From Phoenix dactylifera (taxonomy: Eukaryota > Streptophyta > Magnoliopsida > Arecales > Arecaceae), in the NCBI RefSeq assembly GCF_009389715.1, contig NW_024067834.1, positions 1 to 64,000 on the forward strand: 64,000 bases of DNA. The letters run 5' to 3'. The notes below the pieces were generated by a model. That model was not told where the DNA came from and searched no databases. It was given only the letters and a program-made list of their open reading frames with translations. A program made the translations under genes and the position numbers. Positions 1-11,521 of this stretch are shown piece after piece; within the stretch, counting starts at the first letter, position 1, and every line of letters begins with the position of its first letter.

Positions 1-598
1 CTCTAATTATATGGATTAAAAAATAAGATAAGAAGGATTTGCTAACACGAAAATTACAACAAGCAAAGGACACGTACTAAGCTTATTCACCGGCCATCTG
101 CAGAAGTGAAGGACTCCGCAAATCCAGCAGGCCTGGCTGGAATGCTTCCCTTACTGTCATCAAGGCTTACTGAACTGACATTTGTGGTGCCATCAGCCGC
201 TTGCCATCCTTTTACCATTTGAAGGAGGGGTTGGCGCAAGTCAATGCCCAAACTTTCTTCTTGATCATCATTCATAGGCTTCCATTTCTCAACCAGTGGA
301 GCAAGCACATTTACTGCATAGCCCATGTCAGGCCGTTGGTGAGGTTCTCGTGCAGCACAATGGCCTGCAAGCTCTGCAATGACCGATATACTTTCAAAGG
401 CCTCATCCGTGACATCAAGCGATGAGTCAATGACAGCCTTGAGCTTCTCCTTACTGGTTTTCATGTAATAAAACCAAGAAGCTAGATAACGGCTTTCCTC
501 AGGCCGGTCCTCATCAAGTGCCGCCAAACCAGTCACTAGCTCCATTAGCACTACTCCAAAACTGAAGACATCAGCCTTTGTTGTGATTTTTCCAGTCA

Positions 599-1416
599 CT
601 GTTATAATCAAGACAGCAATATTTGAATCAATATGGTTGCTTTCATAAAATAATTTGCTAAAATAAGATGAACAAAAAATTGGTTTCAGCATTAAGCTAG
701 AATAGTAAACTTGTTCACTGTTTGTTATGTGAAGGAGTCTTCAGAAAAGATCGATGATAGACATATCTTAAGACGTAGTTTCAGATTTCACAGAAACAAT
801 TATATACGATATAAACTTACCTAGCAAAGATTTAAAAACTGAATCTGTGGACAAATATATTAGCATTAGAGCATGCATAATATCATTGTCAAACTTTAGT
901 TCCAATACAATCCAAAAAAAAATCATGAAGGGCATACTTACATAAATTAATGGAGTTTAATCTCCATATATCAGGGTTGAGAATTTTTTTTTTCAAAAAT
1001 TCAATTATGTCCAGATAGTCATCAGATTATTTCTATAAAAATAACAAGCATGTCAGAAGCTCTTAACAACAAATTTAAGGGCCCGTAAGATAACCCCATC
1101 AATCCGTATAGTCCTGAAAATCTTTTACATGAATGAGCACAGAACGAAATGGAAAACAAAGATATACAGGGGAAAGATATGCAACATTTAAGAAGTGCAA
1201 ATTGCATACAGATGTGCTCCATATAATAAAAAAAATTAAATTGAGTAAGCTAGAACCCCACAACCACCTGCAAAAGACAATCTTTAAACATTTTATCCAC
1301 AACTCCAAATTTAGTCCCAAACATCCAAAGTTGAATCTCCTTTTTCTTTTGAATTATGATTAGCAAGATCATATGTCTATTCATATTTAGTTGGAAAAAA
1401 AATTGAGAACCCTTAC
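599..1416 (-). other. Intron of the TMK-like kinase gene
   Basis: The donor GTAAGG at 1416 follows the codons for APEYA, and the acceptor ATAACAG at 599 precedes VTGKITTK. The 818-bp insert is AT-rich, as expected for a plant intron. Short open frames inside it have no recognisable content. Confidence 0.85.
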
Positions 1417-3707
1417 CAGCATATTCAGGAGCCAGATATCCAAAACGTTCCTGCAAGCCTAGTCGCTACAGAATTTTTTCCATCGGGTGCGAGCTTAACA
1501 AGCCCAAAATCTGCAACTTTTGCCCCTGTAGTCATCACTAAGAAGTATATTTGATGGCTTAAGGTCTCTGTGGATGAAGGACTGATGAGCCAAGCTATGA
1601 AGATACTCCATCCCACGTGCAACATCCAGTGCAATATTAAGCCTCTTTTTCCAAGACAATGGCTCCAAATTGAGCTGCTTCCACTGAAAAAGATGCCTGC
1701 TCAAAGCTCCTTGTGGCATGTACTCATAAACTAGAAGCCTCTCATTGCCTTCCACAGAATAACCCAATATGGATACTAAATTACGGTGTCGGACCTTTGT
1801 AAGAACCGCAATTTCTGCCTGGAATTCATCTAAAGCCTTATTACTCAAAACAGCAGCCTCCATTCTCTTAACTGCTATCATCGTTCCATCATGCAGTTCT
1901 CCTCTATAAACTACCCCAAATCCACCCTTTCCAAGGACATTTTCTGGGGCAAAATTTCGTGTTGCATTACGAAGAACTTGCACTGATATTACCAAGTTCC
2001 CTCCATCGATCACATGAAGGTTGCTTGCACCACCATCCATTCCAGTCTGAAGATCACTACCAGCTGTGCTGTTGCTGGCATTATTTACAACCACAATTTT
2101 GACCATGTTGTCCTCATCAGATGGGTCTTTAGGGTGGATAACAATTGAACTTGGTGCTGTAAAAGCGCTCTCTTTCCTCTTCTGGCGCCAGAACAAGAGT
2201 AGAGAGACTAGTCCTATGATCGAAACACCAACTCCAACTGGAACAGCAATTATCAGAACATTCACCTTATTAGAATTTTTTGAGCTAGTATTTGATCCAG
2301 ATCTCCCACCACTAGGAGAGGAAGATGAACTTCCGGGAGGTGATGGGGAGCCGTTGCCAGATGGAGATCCTGAAGAATTAGAAGTTGTGAATAATGGATT
2401 TCCATGAACAAGTACTGTCACATCATTACTGAACTTGGGAGCAGGAGGAGAGAGATTGTTTGAAGAAAGATTCAACATTTTTAGGGATTTCAAGCTTGTT
2501 AAATTTTGAGGAATCGTGCCAGTAAGATTGTTTCCATCAAGTTTGATGTCGGTGAGAGAATCTAATTGACCAAGGGAAGGGCTGATGGTGCCATCCAATT
2601 GATAGTTAGGCAGATTTATGACCGACACCTTATTAGCAGAGCAGGATATCCCTAACCAGCCAGAGCAAGGATCATTACCAGACCATAATTTAGCGAGCTT
2701 CAGCGGGTAATTCACACCTTGGAGGAAGTCCAGAAGTGCGGTGACTTCGGGCGAGCAGGGAAGCCCGGGAGTGGACTGGCAAAAGGAATTCTGAGAGTAA
2801 GTGAAGTTGTATTTCACTTTTGGAATAGGGCCCATGAAAGCATTGTTATCCAATTTCAGCGACTGGAGCTCCGGCAGAGCGGTCAAATTCTCCGGAATGA
2901 TGCCGACGAGCTGGTTTCCATTGAGCGACAGCTGCGTCAAAGAAGTGCAGGCCCCAATCCCGCTCGGGATCGGACCAGTAAAGCCATTTCCATGAAGCCA
3001 GACCTGGGTAAGGGCCGTCATGGAGGCGATGACATCGATGGAGCCATTGAACCCCGGCCCATCCTGGTTGTTCAGCCACAGAATTTGCAGGCTCGACCCG
3101 GAGAAAGTCGCCGGGATCTCGCCCGAGAGATTGTTGTAGGACAGCTCCAAAACTCTCAGGGAAGACATCCTCCCCAAGAAGTCCGGCAGCGGGCCGACAA
3201 GATTACAAGTACTCAATGTGAGATTCATCAGCTGAGCTGAATTCTCCAACTCCTGAGGCAGCGTCCACCCGGTGCTCTGATTCAAGGGGTTCTCATCCCA
3301 AAGACATGACCTGCAATTCGGTGAGGCCCGACGAAGAAATCGGAGGGAATGGTGTCGAACTGATTGCCGCTGAGATAGGCATACTGCAAGTTGGACAGCC
3401 CGCTGAAAGTTGGCAACTTTCCACTGAATTTGTTTCTCTGAAGGCCAACATTGCTGAGCATCTGGAGTTTATTCAAATCCTGGGGGAGAGAACCACTCAG
3501 TCCAAGATTCGCGACCTGGATCTGGGCTACCCGGGAGCCCGCACAGAAGACATGTTTCCACTTCTCGCCGCAGGGGTCGGTGCTGCCGGCCGGCCATTGC
3601 AGGAGCTCCGGATTGTCCAATCCCTTCCGGAATTCGTCGAGGATGGCCATGTCATTCTGGTCGGTGTCGCCCAAAACCGCCGAAATGAAGCACAAAATTG
3701 CACAGAG

Positions 3708-3733
3708 AAGAAGAAGAAGAAGAAGAAGAAGAC
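3708..3733. repeat. AAG/CTT microsatellite encoding the Leu tract of the signal peptide
   Basis: About eight AAG triplets on the plus strand read as CTT (Leu) codons on the coding strand of the TMK-like gene. They form most of the hydrophobic core of the predicted signal peptide. Confidence 0.8.
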
Positions 3734-3929
3734 GACTGGTCCAAGCCTCATGGCAGCCCACTCTACCATTCAAAGCAAAAATAAACATCGAGACCAGCTA
3801 AAATCCAATAGCAAGAAGAAATTGAGCAAGAGCAAGATACTTACAATGGTTACAACCCTTTTGCTTCTTTTCTTTTTCATGCCATCAATCGAAGACTCTC
3901 TGATTGCTGAACAGATATCCTTTTAAGTT

Positions 3930-6240
3930 AACATAATCTGCAAGGGTTTCTAAAGAGATGGGAAGGAGGAACGGAATAGATACTCGCAGGCCCCGAACAC
4001 CAAAAGCTCCATCTAGGTTGGGATTTTTCCTCCCAATCCCATTCCTTTTGCTTTCAGGCCATCAAAAGAGAGGGCAGAGGGAATATATGATTCAGATCTC
4101 TTACTAAAGACCTAAGACCTAAAGGAACCCACTTTTTGTAGCAAAGGAGAAGCTTCCCTTGCTCTCCAGTACCACCGAGGCTTTCCTGCCCCCATTAACG
4201 CCTCAAATTCCTCCGTTAGTGTTGTACATCAATGAGACACCAAAGCACGAAACTGTGGAATTTCCCCAAGAAAAAGAATACCTAAAAGGGCGGTGGAGGG
4301 TAGAAGGCGTGTGCTATGACTTTGAATTTTATCCTAGATTATATATATATATTCTTGATGGTGTTTTCGACATTAATAAATTATGTCTTAATACCCGACA
4401 GTGGATATATAAAAATAAGTTTTTTTTTCCATGGACACCCTTCTCAATATCAAATTTTATATAAATGTCCTCTCAAATTTATATTTACATATATATCCTT
4501 ATAAACATTTATTTTGCTATCCTAGCCTTCTTTTATTTTTGTTTTTTATATACACACCCACGCCATTTAATACTGTTAAAAAATTAACGATTTTAAATTA
4601 AAATAACTAAAATACCTTAATAGATAGATTGGTAAAAAGAAACATTTATAAGGCAATCTTAATGAACGACAAAAAAATAAGTTCAAAATTTTATTTTTTA
4701 ATTAAAATAAATATATTTTTTATTAACGATGTTAGAAAAATCTTTATATTAGAAGTATCTGTACAAAAATAATATTTTATGAGGATAAAAATAAATATAA
4801 ATTTTAAAAAATATATGCACATAAATTTAAATTTTTAGAAGAATATTACTACAAAAATCACTATAAAATTGCTTCTCACCTTAAAAATATACGTATATAA
4901 TTTCTAAGACCTTCAGTTAATGATTTCTCTGGCGAGGAATCAAACCAATCGATTTTCTTATTAATTAATTAAAGCTTTCAGGATTACATAGCCCAATTAA
5001 GTATGGGGAAGAATGGTTATATGTATTAATTCTGGCTTGTGTTTTTGCCTTAATCTAGTGAGGAAGGACTTAAATATTGAGGTCATGATTCGATCAAACC
5101 AGATTGGGCTGTGTTCATTATTATTCCTTCTTTTAAGTCATACATTCCATGAGGTTTCGGGCAGCCCTCCTGCATTGAGTGTCCTTCACACATAGTGAAT
5201 GATGGCAATGTCGTCAGGCTAGCTTTTATTCATTAGTTTTCACACTCTTCACGGCACCATGTCCACCATGAGGGACCACCAATGGTGATGATGAGTTCTC
5301 GCTTTTGATTTTGCTTCATAACTTAATTACACTTATAACCTATCATATATTAAAATAAAATTATCTTCCAGTGGTTCAATTAACCTCCAGTATTCTATGT
5401 AGCAGGTTAACCCTCCAACCTCCACTATGGCATGAAAGGCAACAAGTAGAAATGCAATCATGCAAGAGTTAGGGTTCACCAATTCTATCTAAGATGGATG
5501 GTTCCGAAAATTAATGATATTTGTTATACTATTAGGAGAAGCCTAAACAAAATAGCATGTCCTATTAATGAAGTTGTCCCTTCGGTGCTCTAAAATAGAT
5601 GAGTAATCGTTCATTTCTTTCTAGCTTCTCGCCAATATTTAATGCGAGAAGCTTAATTAATCATAATTGCATGAACCAAACCATCATCTCACACCTTTTG
5701 TTCGCAGCGAATTTAGATTCTAGATGGTATATCTATCTAACAAAGCCATATGCTTTCAACTCATATCATACTACATCATATGGTCATCCTTTTGAAGGAG
5801 ACACCTTAGTCATAACCTTAGATAAAATATTAATGCTCGAACAGGGAAAAAAGAAAATCTAGAGATATAATTATAGAGGATATGTACAAATTTTTTCTTC
5901 TTTTTTATATTATGAAAAATTTTTTGCTTCTTTTTTATATAATCTTCTCGTTAAATAACGCCGACGAGCGGCATGTCATGGTTAGGCTATATAATACTAG
6001 AAGTTAGAAAGATAATTACTATTTAACCATGCTCTCATAAACAGTAATTATTTATTTTTTGATGACTCCCCTCAGATTAGTCAAGGCTGCCGCTACCAGC
6101 CAATTACATTTTCGAATAATTTAATCTGCCTATCTGATATGAAAAAATAATTTAATCTACCAGGCTGAACTTTTTTTACCATAAACGAGAACCAGAAGCT
6201 TCTTCAAACTTGTCTTCTCCGTGTTGTTCCTATTTCCAAG
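3930..6240. other. AT-rich intergenic DNA with no gene recognised
   Basis: The first few hundred bases lie upstream of the TMK-like gene and should hold its promoter and 5' UTR. I could not place a convincing TATA box. The rest is very AT-rich, with only short open frames that resemble nothing I know. Confidence 0.6.
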
Positions 6241-6735
6241 TCAAAAGCCGAAAGCGAGAATCGAATTCTGATGGCCGAGGCTTGGCGACCCTTGGAGATA
6301 GGGTTCGAGTTCTATCTTTGAAGCGAAAGAATGATTGACCTTTTTGTCCGCGATATCAGCCGTTGGATCGCGTATTACACGGCTCGCAAAACATTCCAAT
6401 CTCACCTTGCCTCCACCTGCACAGATCTCGAAGCGGCTATTACACGATCCAACGGTTGGCGGCGCGAAAGAGGGTGAATCAAAGGTGCAGCCCGAGCCCG
6501 TTGGAGATCGCGGGGGAATTCCATCCGACCGACGCCATTTGCGTGGGGTCCACGCGGAGGAGGTGCCTTCCCACGTAGCGTTCGGCGTGAGCCACCCACT
6601 AGAGCAAGACAAAGGGGAATATGTGGGACCCACAGCCCTTTTTGTCGCTGCTTGAGGTTGTGGGGCCCCAGTTCTCTCTTTTATTTTTTTCTTTTCTACA
6701 AGGGAGAGCTTTTTGTTTCTAACGTATACAGCCAT
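6241..6735. other. GC-rich patch with an inverted CGATCCAACGG pair, possibly a promoter or 5' region
   Basis: This roughly 500-bp island has far higher GC than its surroundings. It is open in one frame on the minus strand (164 codons) and one on the plus strand (106 codons), but neither product shows a recognisable domain and overlapping frames are common in GC-rich DNA. It carries CCGTTGGATCG at about 6360 and CGATCCAACGG at about 6446 as an inverted pair. GC-rich islands of this kind in plants often mark promoters or first exons, but no adjoining coding exon was found. Confidence 0.35.
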
Positions 6736-7199
6736 GGGCCCGGCGAGTCACAAAAAAAAAAAAAACAAAAAGCAATAACAAAAAGGAGTGGAGACCACCA
6801 TTTCTCCTCTAATATCAAAATCTAACCTAATTGTCATGGTTGTATCAAGTTAAACAAGCATGAACTACGACCATTTACTTAATCTAATCCAAACTGAGAG
6901 CATCCAAAAGTTTTTAGGTTGGCAACTAACACCATTAACTTCTCAATCATCCGTTTGTTATCTATTTATATATGGACTGTATATAGTTTTATATGAATTA
7001 GTATATTGAGGGCCGGTGGTGGCAGAGGTACCCTCTACAATATTCATGCATAATTAAATGGCCATCCGTTTATGCTTTTTGGACTCAATAGCACCCATTT
7101 TTATTTTTATTTTTATTTTTATTTTTTATACAGCAGTAACTTACACCAGACGTATATGAGTGCATCCAAAAAAGTCAAAAAAAAAAGTTGACGGAAAAA

Positions 7200-7550
7200 A
7201 AGAAGAAACAAATTCGAAACTCTTTCGGAGGAACTTTCCTAAATGATGTACAGCATAAGAGGCAACTCAGTCAGCAGCACTATTCGCTTTCCGATAAACA
7301 TAAGTAGCCCAAAAGGGAACAACCCCCTCCCCCCTCCCATGAGCCAATAGATATGCCGAAGTAGCGGGTGCCGATCAACATAGCTGTGCTGGCCCTGAAT
7401 TCAGTTGATCACCGTAGCCGAGTCACTTTTAACATATATAATGTCCGCTCCCTACTCCCAGAACTAACTTGACATGGATAATGCTTTCATTTTGGCTCTC
7501 AACTCTGCTCCGATGATAGGCTCATTGAAGATAGTAACCACTCCTGTGCA
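7200..7550 (-). pseudogene. 3'-end relic of a LINE (RNase H domain), reverse strand
   Basis: Read on the minus strand, this stretch gives pieces of the LINE-type RNase H domain in order: GAELRAKMKALS, then KSDSATVIN, then HPLLRHIYWL, then YVYRKANSAAD followed by a stop where Trp is usual, then VASYAVHH. Several stops and shifts show it is old. It ends next to a MITE-like element and lies opposite in orientation to the LINE relic that follows. Confidence 0.65.
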
Positions 7551-7552
7551 GG

Positions 7553-7719
7553 GGTTTTATTAGAGGGGAAAATCTGGAAATATTTTCATTTTATCTTTAG
7601 GTTTTTATGGAAAAACTTTGCATTACCCTATCAATATTCTATTGGATACCTAATCTGATAGTCTGGGCAAAGTCTGGGTATGGCAGAAGAGTTGTTAAAG
7701 AAACAACTCTAATAAAACC
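7553..7719. mobile_element. MITE-like element with 13-bp terminal inverted repeats
   Basis: GGTTTTATTAGAG at 7553-7565 is matched by its exact reverse complement CTCTAATAAAACC at 7707-7719, enclosing about 140 bp of AT-rich non-coding DNA. The right arm continues outward as AAACAGGGCCC; read inward this resembles the GGGCCCTGTTTGG-type ends of Tourist/PIF-Harbinger MITEs. The left arm diverges outside the 13 bp. No clear TTA/TAA target duplication was seen. Confidence 0.45.
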
Positions 7720-7739
7720 AAACAGGGCCCTTTCATAAG

Positions 7740-10700
7740 GTTTCATCATCCAAACAGGTCCATTACACTTTGGTGATGGTTAGCAAAGTTAAAGTGGAGT
7801 TCGGAGATGATGGGTGGGAACCATCTGCACACTTTGGTGATTGGTCCGAGCCCTTTTCGCTTGTTGATGAGCATAGTTGAGGAGGCCCACATAGAGGAGT
7901 TTTGGACATTACCCTGCTGATAGAATTATGAGGAAGTAATGTGATACTAGGCATGCATTAAAGAAGTGAAACCGAGAGGAAGTGGGTGATATCTTTCTCC
8001 AAACGAAGGTGTTGGAACAAATCATTCATATACCGCAGCAGAGAGAGATCGATGAGGTTGGATTGATTGATTTAGATTTGCAGATTCTTCGTGCCTTTGT
8101 ATCCAACTATCACAATCTTTTTAGGCAATAAGAGGAGTTTTGGAGGCAGATATCACATATATAATGACCTGGGGAGGGAGATCGTAACACCAATTTATTT
8201 TTTCATAAAGCCACTCATAAATTCTATTATGAATTAAGATGAGTCATTATTAGAGGATTTTCCTAGAATTCACAAAGTCCTTCTTCACTGCCTTAGGGAG
8301 AGATGGTGTCCTAGTTCAGAATGCTTGATCCCGGACCTGCCACTAGTAATTCTATTGGATGAGGTGAGGATCAATTGTTTCTAGGCTCAGAGATAACTAA
8401 AGCTGAAATTGTGAGCAAACCGCAATCCATGGCCTCAGAAAAAGCTCCTGGTCCAGATAGTTTTCCTTCGAACGAACTTAGTTTGAGAACTCCAAGCTTC
8501 TCTAATATGAGAGTTGATGCAGTTAAGGCAGTGTCTCACTTTTCAGGATTGGAGTAATCCTTGATTCTTCAAAGTTCACCTACACTAATTCAGTCACTAC
8601 AGTTGATACCACAACTAAACCTTCACACTTTTGACCCATTAGTCTTTTCTCTACCCTCTGGAAATCGTTGGCCAAATTTCTTAACAATAGACTAAAGGTT
8701 TCCATAGGAACAAGCAGCCTTTCTTTTGGTTGGAATATCACTGATAGCTTGATATTGGAACAAGAGTCTATACACACTCTTCATCGTGCTCGAGGAAACT
8801 TCGCTATAGTAGGGGTGAAATAGATATGGAAAGAGACTATAACAGAGTCAGCTGAGGTTAATTGGAAGCAGTTCTCAAGCATTTTTCAGTTTCCAGATAA
8901 ATGAGTGAATTGGATTCATGGATGTACTCTTAATCCGTCCTTTTACTATGCCTGGGAATTGCTCCTCTGCATCAAACTCCATCATGAGTTTAAGACAGGG
9001 TTGTCCCCTGTCGATTGACTTATTCGCTCTTTGCTCTGAGATTCTAACCAGATCACTAAATCTTGAGATGAGTAGAGGTAATCTAGGTTTTGCCATTTAT
9101 TATATGTGGATGACTCTCTCTTGCTATCTCAGGCCTGTGTTACAGATTGTAGTGCTTAAGTCATTCAAGCCAATTGTGACAGCAATCTGTGTATCGATGT
9201 CACTTTGAGTCTGGGGACTGATCATCATACAGCTAAACTTGTGCTGAGCAATCAGAAACACTGATTGATTGTGTCAATATCTTGGTGGTCCACTATCAGG
9301 ACAGATCACCAAGCATAACTTACATCCTGTTATGGACAGTATCATTGGTCCGCCTTGCAGCTCAAAAATGGAGATTTCTCTTATTCTTTAATTTGCAAAT
9401 CTCACATATACATTTGTTCTCTAACAGTGCTTTTATCCTATCATTTGACAACCTTAATAGGGTGACCGAGTCCTTTTTGTATGGTCATGACTGTGATAGG
9501 AGGAAGTTGCATACTATTCCTTGGGTTTCTATCTGCAAGCTTAAACAATTTGACAGCTTGGTATAGCTGATTTGAGGAAATGATGGATGGCACTACTAAA
9601 CTTGCAGGCAAGATATGCAACTTCAATCTCTCCTAGCCAGGCTACTTCATGCTAAGTACAACTTTTCGGGTCATTGACTCTTATATTCTCCTACTAGAAA
9701 TGCCTCTATGACTTAGAAAGCAATTTGTAGACATAAGAAATGGAATTCATCTCAACCTTGATTCAAAAAAGCACCCCTACCTAGAAACTATGCTTATTGC
9801 TGCTAACTTGGATCAATTTCTAAACTATCCAACAGCTAGTTGCTTTATAACTGATAGCTGTTGAAACTTGCATCTATTTAACCTCTGTTTCTACAATTCA
9901 TCAATTGGAAGGTGATCTCTACAACTTTTGTGAATGGTGGAGACCAAGGCCTTTTGTGATAGGGAGAAAACTTAAAACGCAATATAAAAGTCAACGAGGT
10001 GTATAATGGAACGTTGATGAGAGAAGGTGGTGCAAAGGAGATCCATGACAAAGTTAGCTGTTTCATCTGGAAGGTTATTCAGCATGGTATTACTACTGAG
10101 GACTTGCTACATAGTAGATGCATGGGTTTTGGTACTTCCTCTAGGTGTCATATGGAATTGAGACTATTAGTGATTTATTTTTTCTTGTCCCAAAGTTATT
10201 GATATAAAGGTCTAGAAACCCAGGCACTGCTGTAAACACAAAGTTGTAGCAGAATAGGTCTCAACAAAAACCAGGGATTCAGAGATAGTTCTGAATTTAT
10301 GCAAGGGAATGCAAAAAATTGTGCAAACTGCTGGAATGAGACAAGACCTAAGTTTTACAATGATGGAATACATGCACCAACAATACCTGTTGGAGATGAA
10401 GTAGGCCAAAACAACCATAACCAGCCAAGAATTATAGAGAAAACAAAGCAAGTGACATAATAGAAATGTCATCGATATATCACTGAGCGCATGAAAGGCA
10501 CTACCACACAACAATAAGAGAAGAATTCACTATAATAATCATATAATAAAAGCATAATCTTCCAAAACTTTGCCCTACATTTTGGGGTATTACAATAGAT
10601 TGAGGCATACAAGATTACCTCCCTTTCTTGCCCTTATCCTAGAGAGATTCCTCTCCAAGCTTCTCTAGACTTAAGAATGGAACTCCTTGCTCTGATCTCT

Positions 10701-11200
10701 AAGTCTTCTCCTGGCTTGGCTACAAGAATTCTTCTAGCTTTTTCTCTAGCAAAAACCCAGAGGAACCTCCCAATCTCTTCCTGTCTTCTTTTGCTTCTTC
10801 TCCCCAGCCCAATACCATCTCACTAAGTTAGGACAATCCTCATGGGCCGAACCAATGTCACAAAATAGGCCCAAGACAGTGTGGGCCTTGTGGAACATAA
10901 TAGGTCACTATGAACTTAAAGTCCCCTCAAAGGGTTGGACCCTGTGGCATATAAACACCAGACAATTTTAATAAGACTTGCACTGATGGTCTCCAGGAAT
11001 GCCCAGCACAAAGCTCCTTGTATTTACTGGGAACCCTCAGAACTTGACTGCGTTAATATTAATTTTGATGGCCCATGTAAAGTTGATGATCAATGTCGAT
11101 GGTTTGTGATCTGAAATGTGGAGGAGACAATTCTTAGGTGGATGATTCTTGATTGTATGTGTTGAATGTAATAAGGATCTTGTTAGGAGGGAATTCACTT
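7740..11200 (+). pseudogene. Decayed LINE ORF2 (linker, RT, zf-RVT and RNase H remnants)
   Basis: Frame-hopping translation shows LINE ORF2 segments in the correct order. EEFWRQ and GEGDRNTN lie at 8130-8210, SEKAPGPDSF at about 8430, and the RT motif LRQGCPLS at about 8990 with FALCSEILTRSL after it. The WKVIQHGITTEDLL zinc-finger (zf-RVT) region is at about 10065, and the RNase H start CVNINFDGPCKVDD is at about 11040. Many stops and frameshifts mean it is dead and ancient. About 830 bp separate zf-RVT from RNase H, more than the few hundred expected, so a later insertion within about 10200-10980 is likely. Confidence 0.75.
10203..10980. other. Unassigned segment interrupting the decayed LINE
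   Basis: This sits between the zf-RVT and RNase H remnants of the LINE and translates to nothing LINE-like. It includes TTTGGGGTATTACA and a pyrimidine-rich stretch at 10610-10810. It may be a nested insertion such as a decayed LTR, but no terminal repeats or target duplication could be fixed. Confidence 0.3.
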
Positions 11201-11487
11201 ACATCAGTATCTTGGATACGATCTTCTTCTAATTGTCATCCCATTCTTCAGAGCCTTGAAAGATAGATTGCTCCTTTTTTTTTTGGATAACTCGTATTTT
11301 GTCAAGCAAACTAGCCTATGAACTTCATGGTGAACTGGTTTCAGGCTCAATTGTTGTAAATTTTTGGTTCTCTTATTTTTCTTTTGGTTTTATGCTCTTA
11401 GGAATGGCTAGCAATCTAGATTTTGCTTATGTTCTTTTGTATTCTGTTGGAGAGTTTTTTTCCTGGTATCAATCTATCTGTCTATTC

Positions 11488-11490
<3 letters not shown>

Positions 11491-11519
<29 letters not shown>
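11491..11519. repeat. (GA)n microsatellite
   Basis: About 14 uninterrupted AG/GA dinucleotides directly follow a TCTATTCT stretch. Confidence 0.9.

Positions 11520-11521
<2 letters not shown>

Larger units (their letters stand above)
87..3788 (-). pseudogene. TMK-type leucine-rich-repeat receptor-like kinase, frame disrupted by four 1-nt insertions
   Basis: Plasma-membrane receptor kinase of the TMK family (auxin and growth signalling in Arabidopsis). The minus-strand ATG at 3788 opens a Leu-rich signal peptide, followed by LRRs, an island with paired Cys (GNDPCSGWLGISC), more LRRs, a Ser/Gly/Pro-rich stretch, one membrane helix (about 2270-2170) and a kinase. Kinase motifs seen are [35 protein letters not shown] and APEYA. 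Exon 1 is 3788-1417 (donor GTAAGG) and exon 2 is 598-87 (acceptor ATAACAG), ending SFTSADGR then TGA. One intron just after APEYA is typical of TMK genes. The frame breaks at CCC 3327-3329, CCC 3297-3299, CCCC 1523-1526 and AAAA 1442-1445 (plus-strand bases). Removing one base at each leaves 2880 coding bases, exactly 960 codons, with no other stop. Assembly error in an intact gene, or a very young pseudogene, both fit. The family call is secure; the functional state is not. Confidence 0.88.

Noticed and set aside
2719..3240. 173-codon plus-strand open frame
   Set aside because: It lies antisense to the LRR exon of the TMK-like gene and follows its codon composition; no domain is seen.
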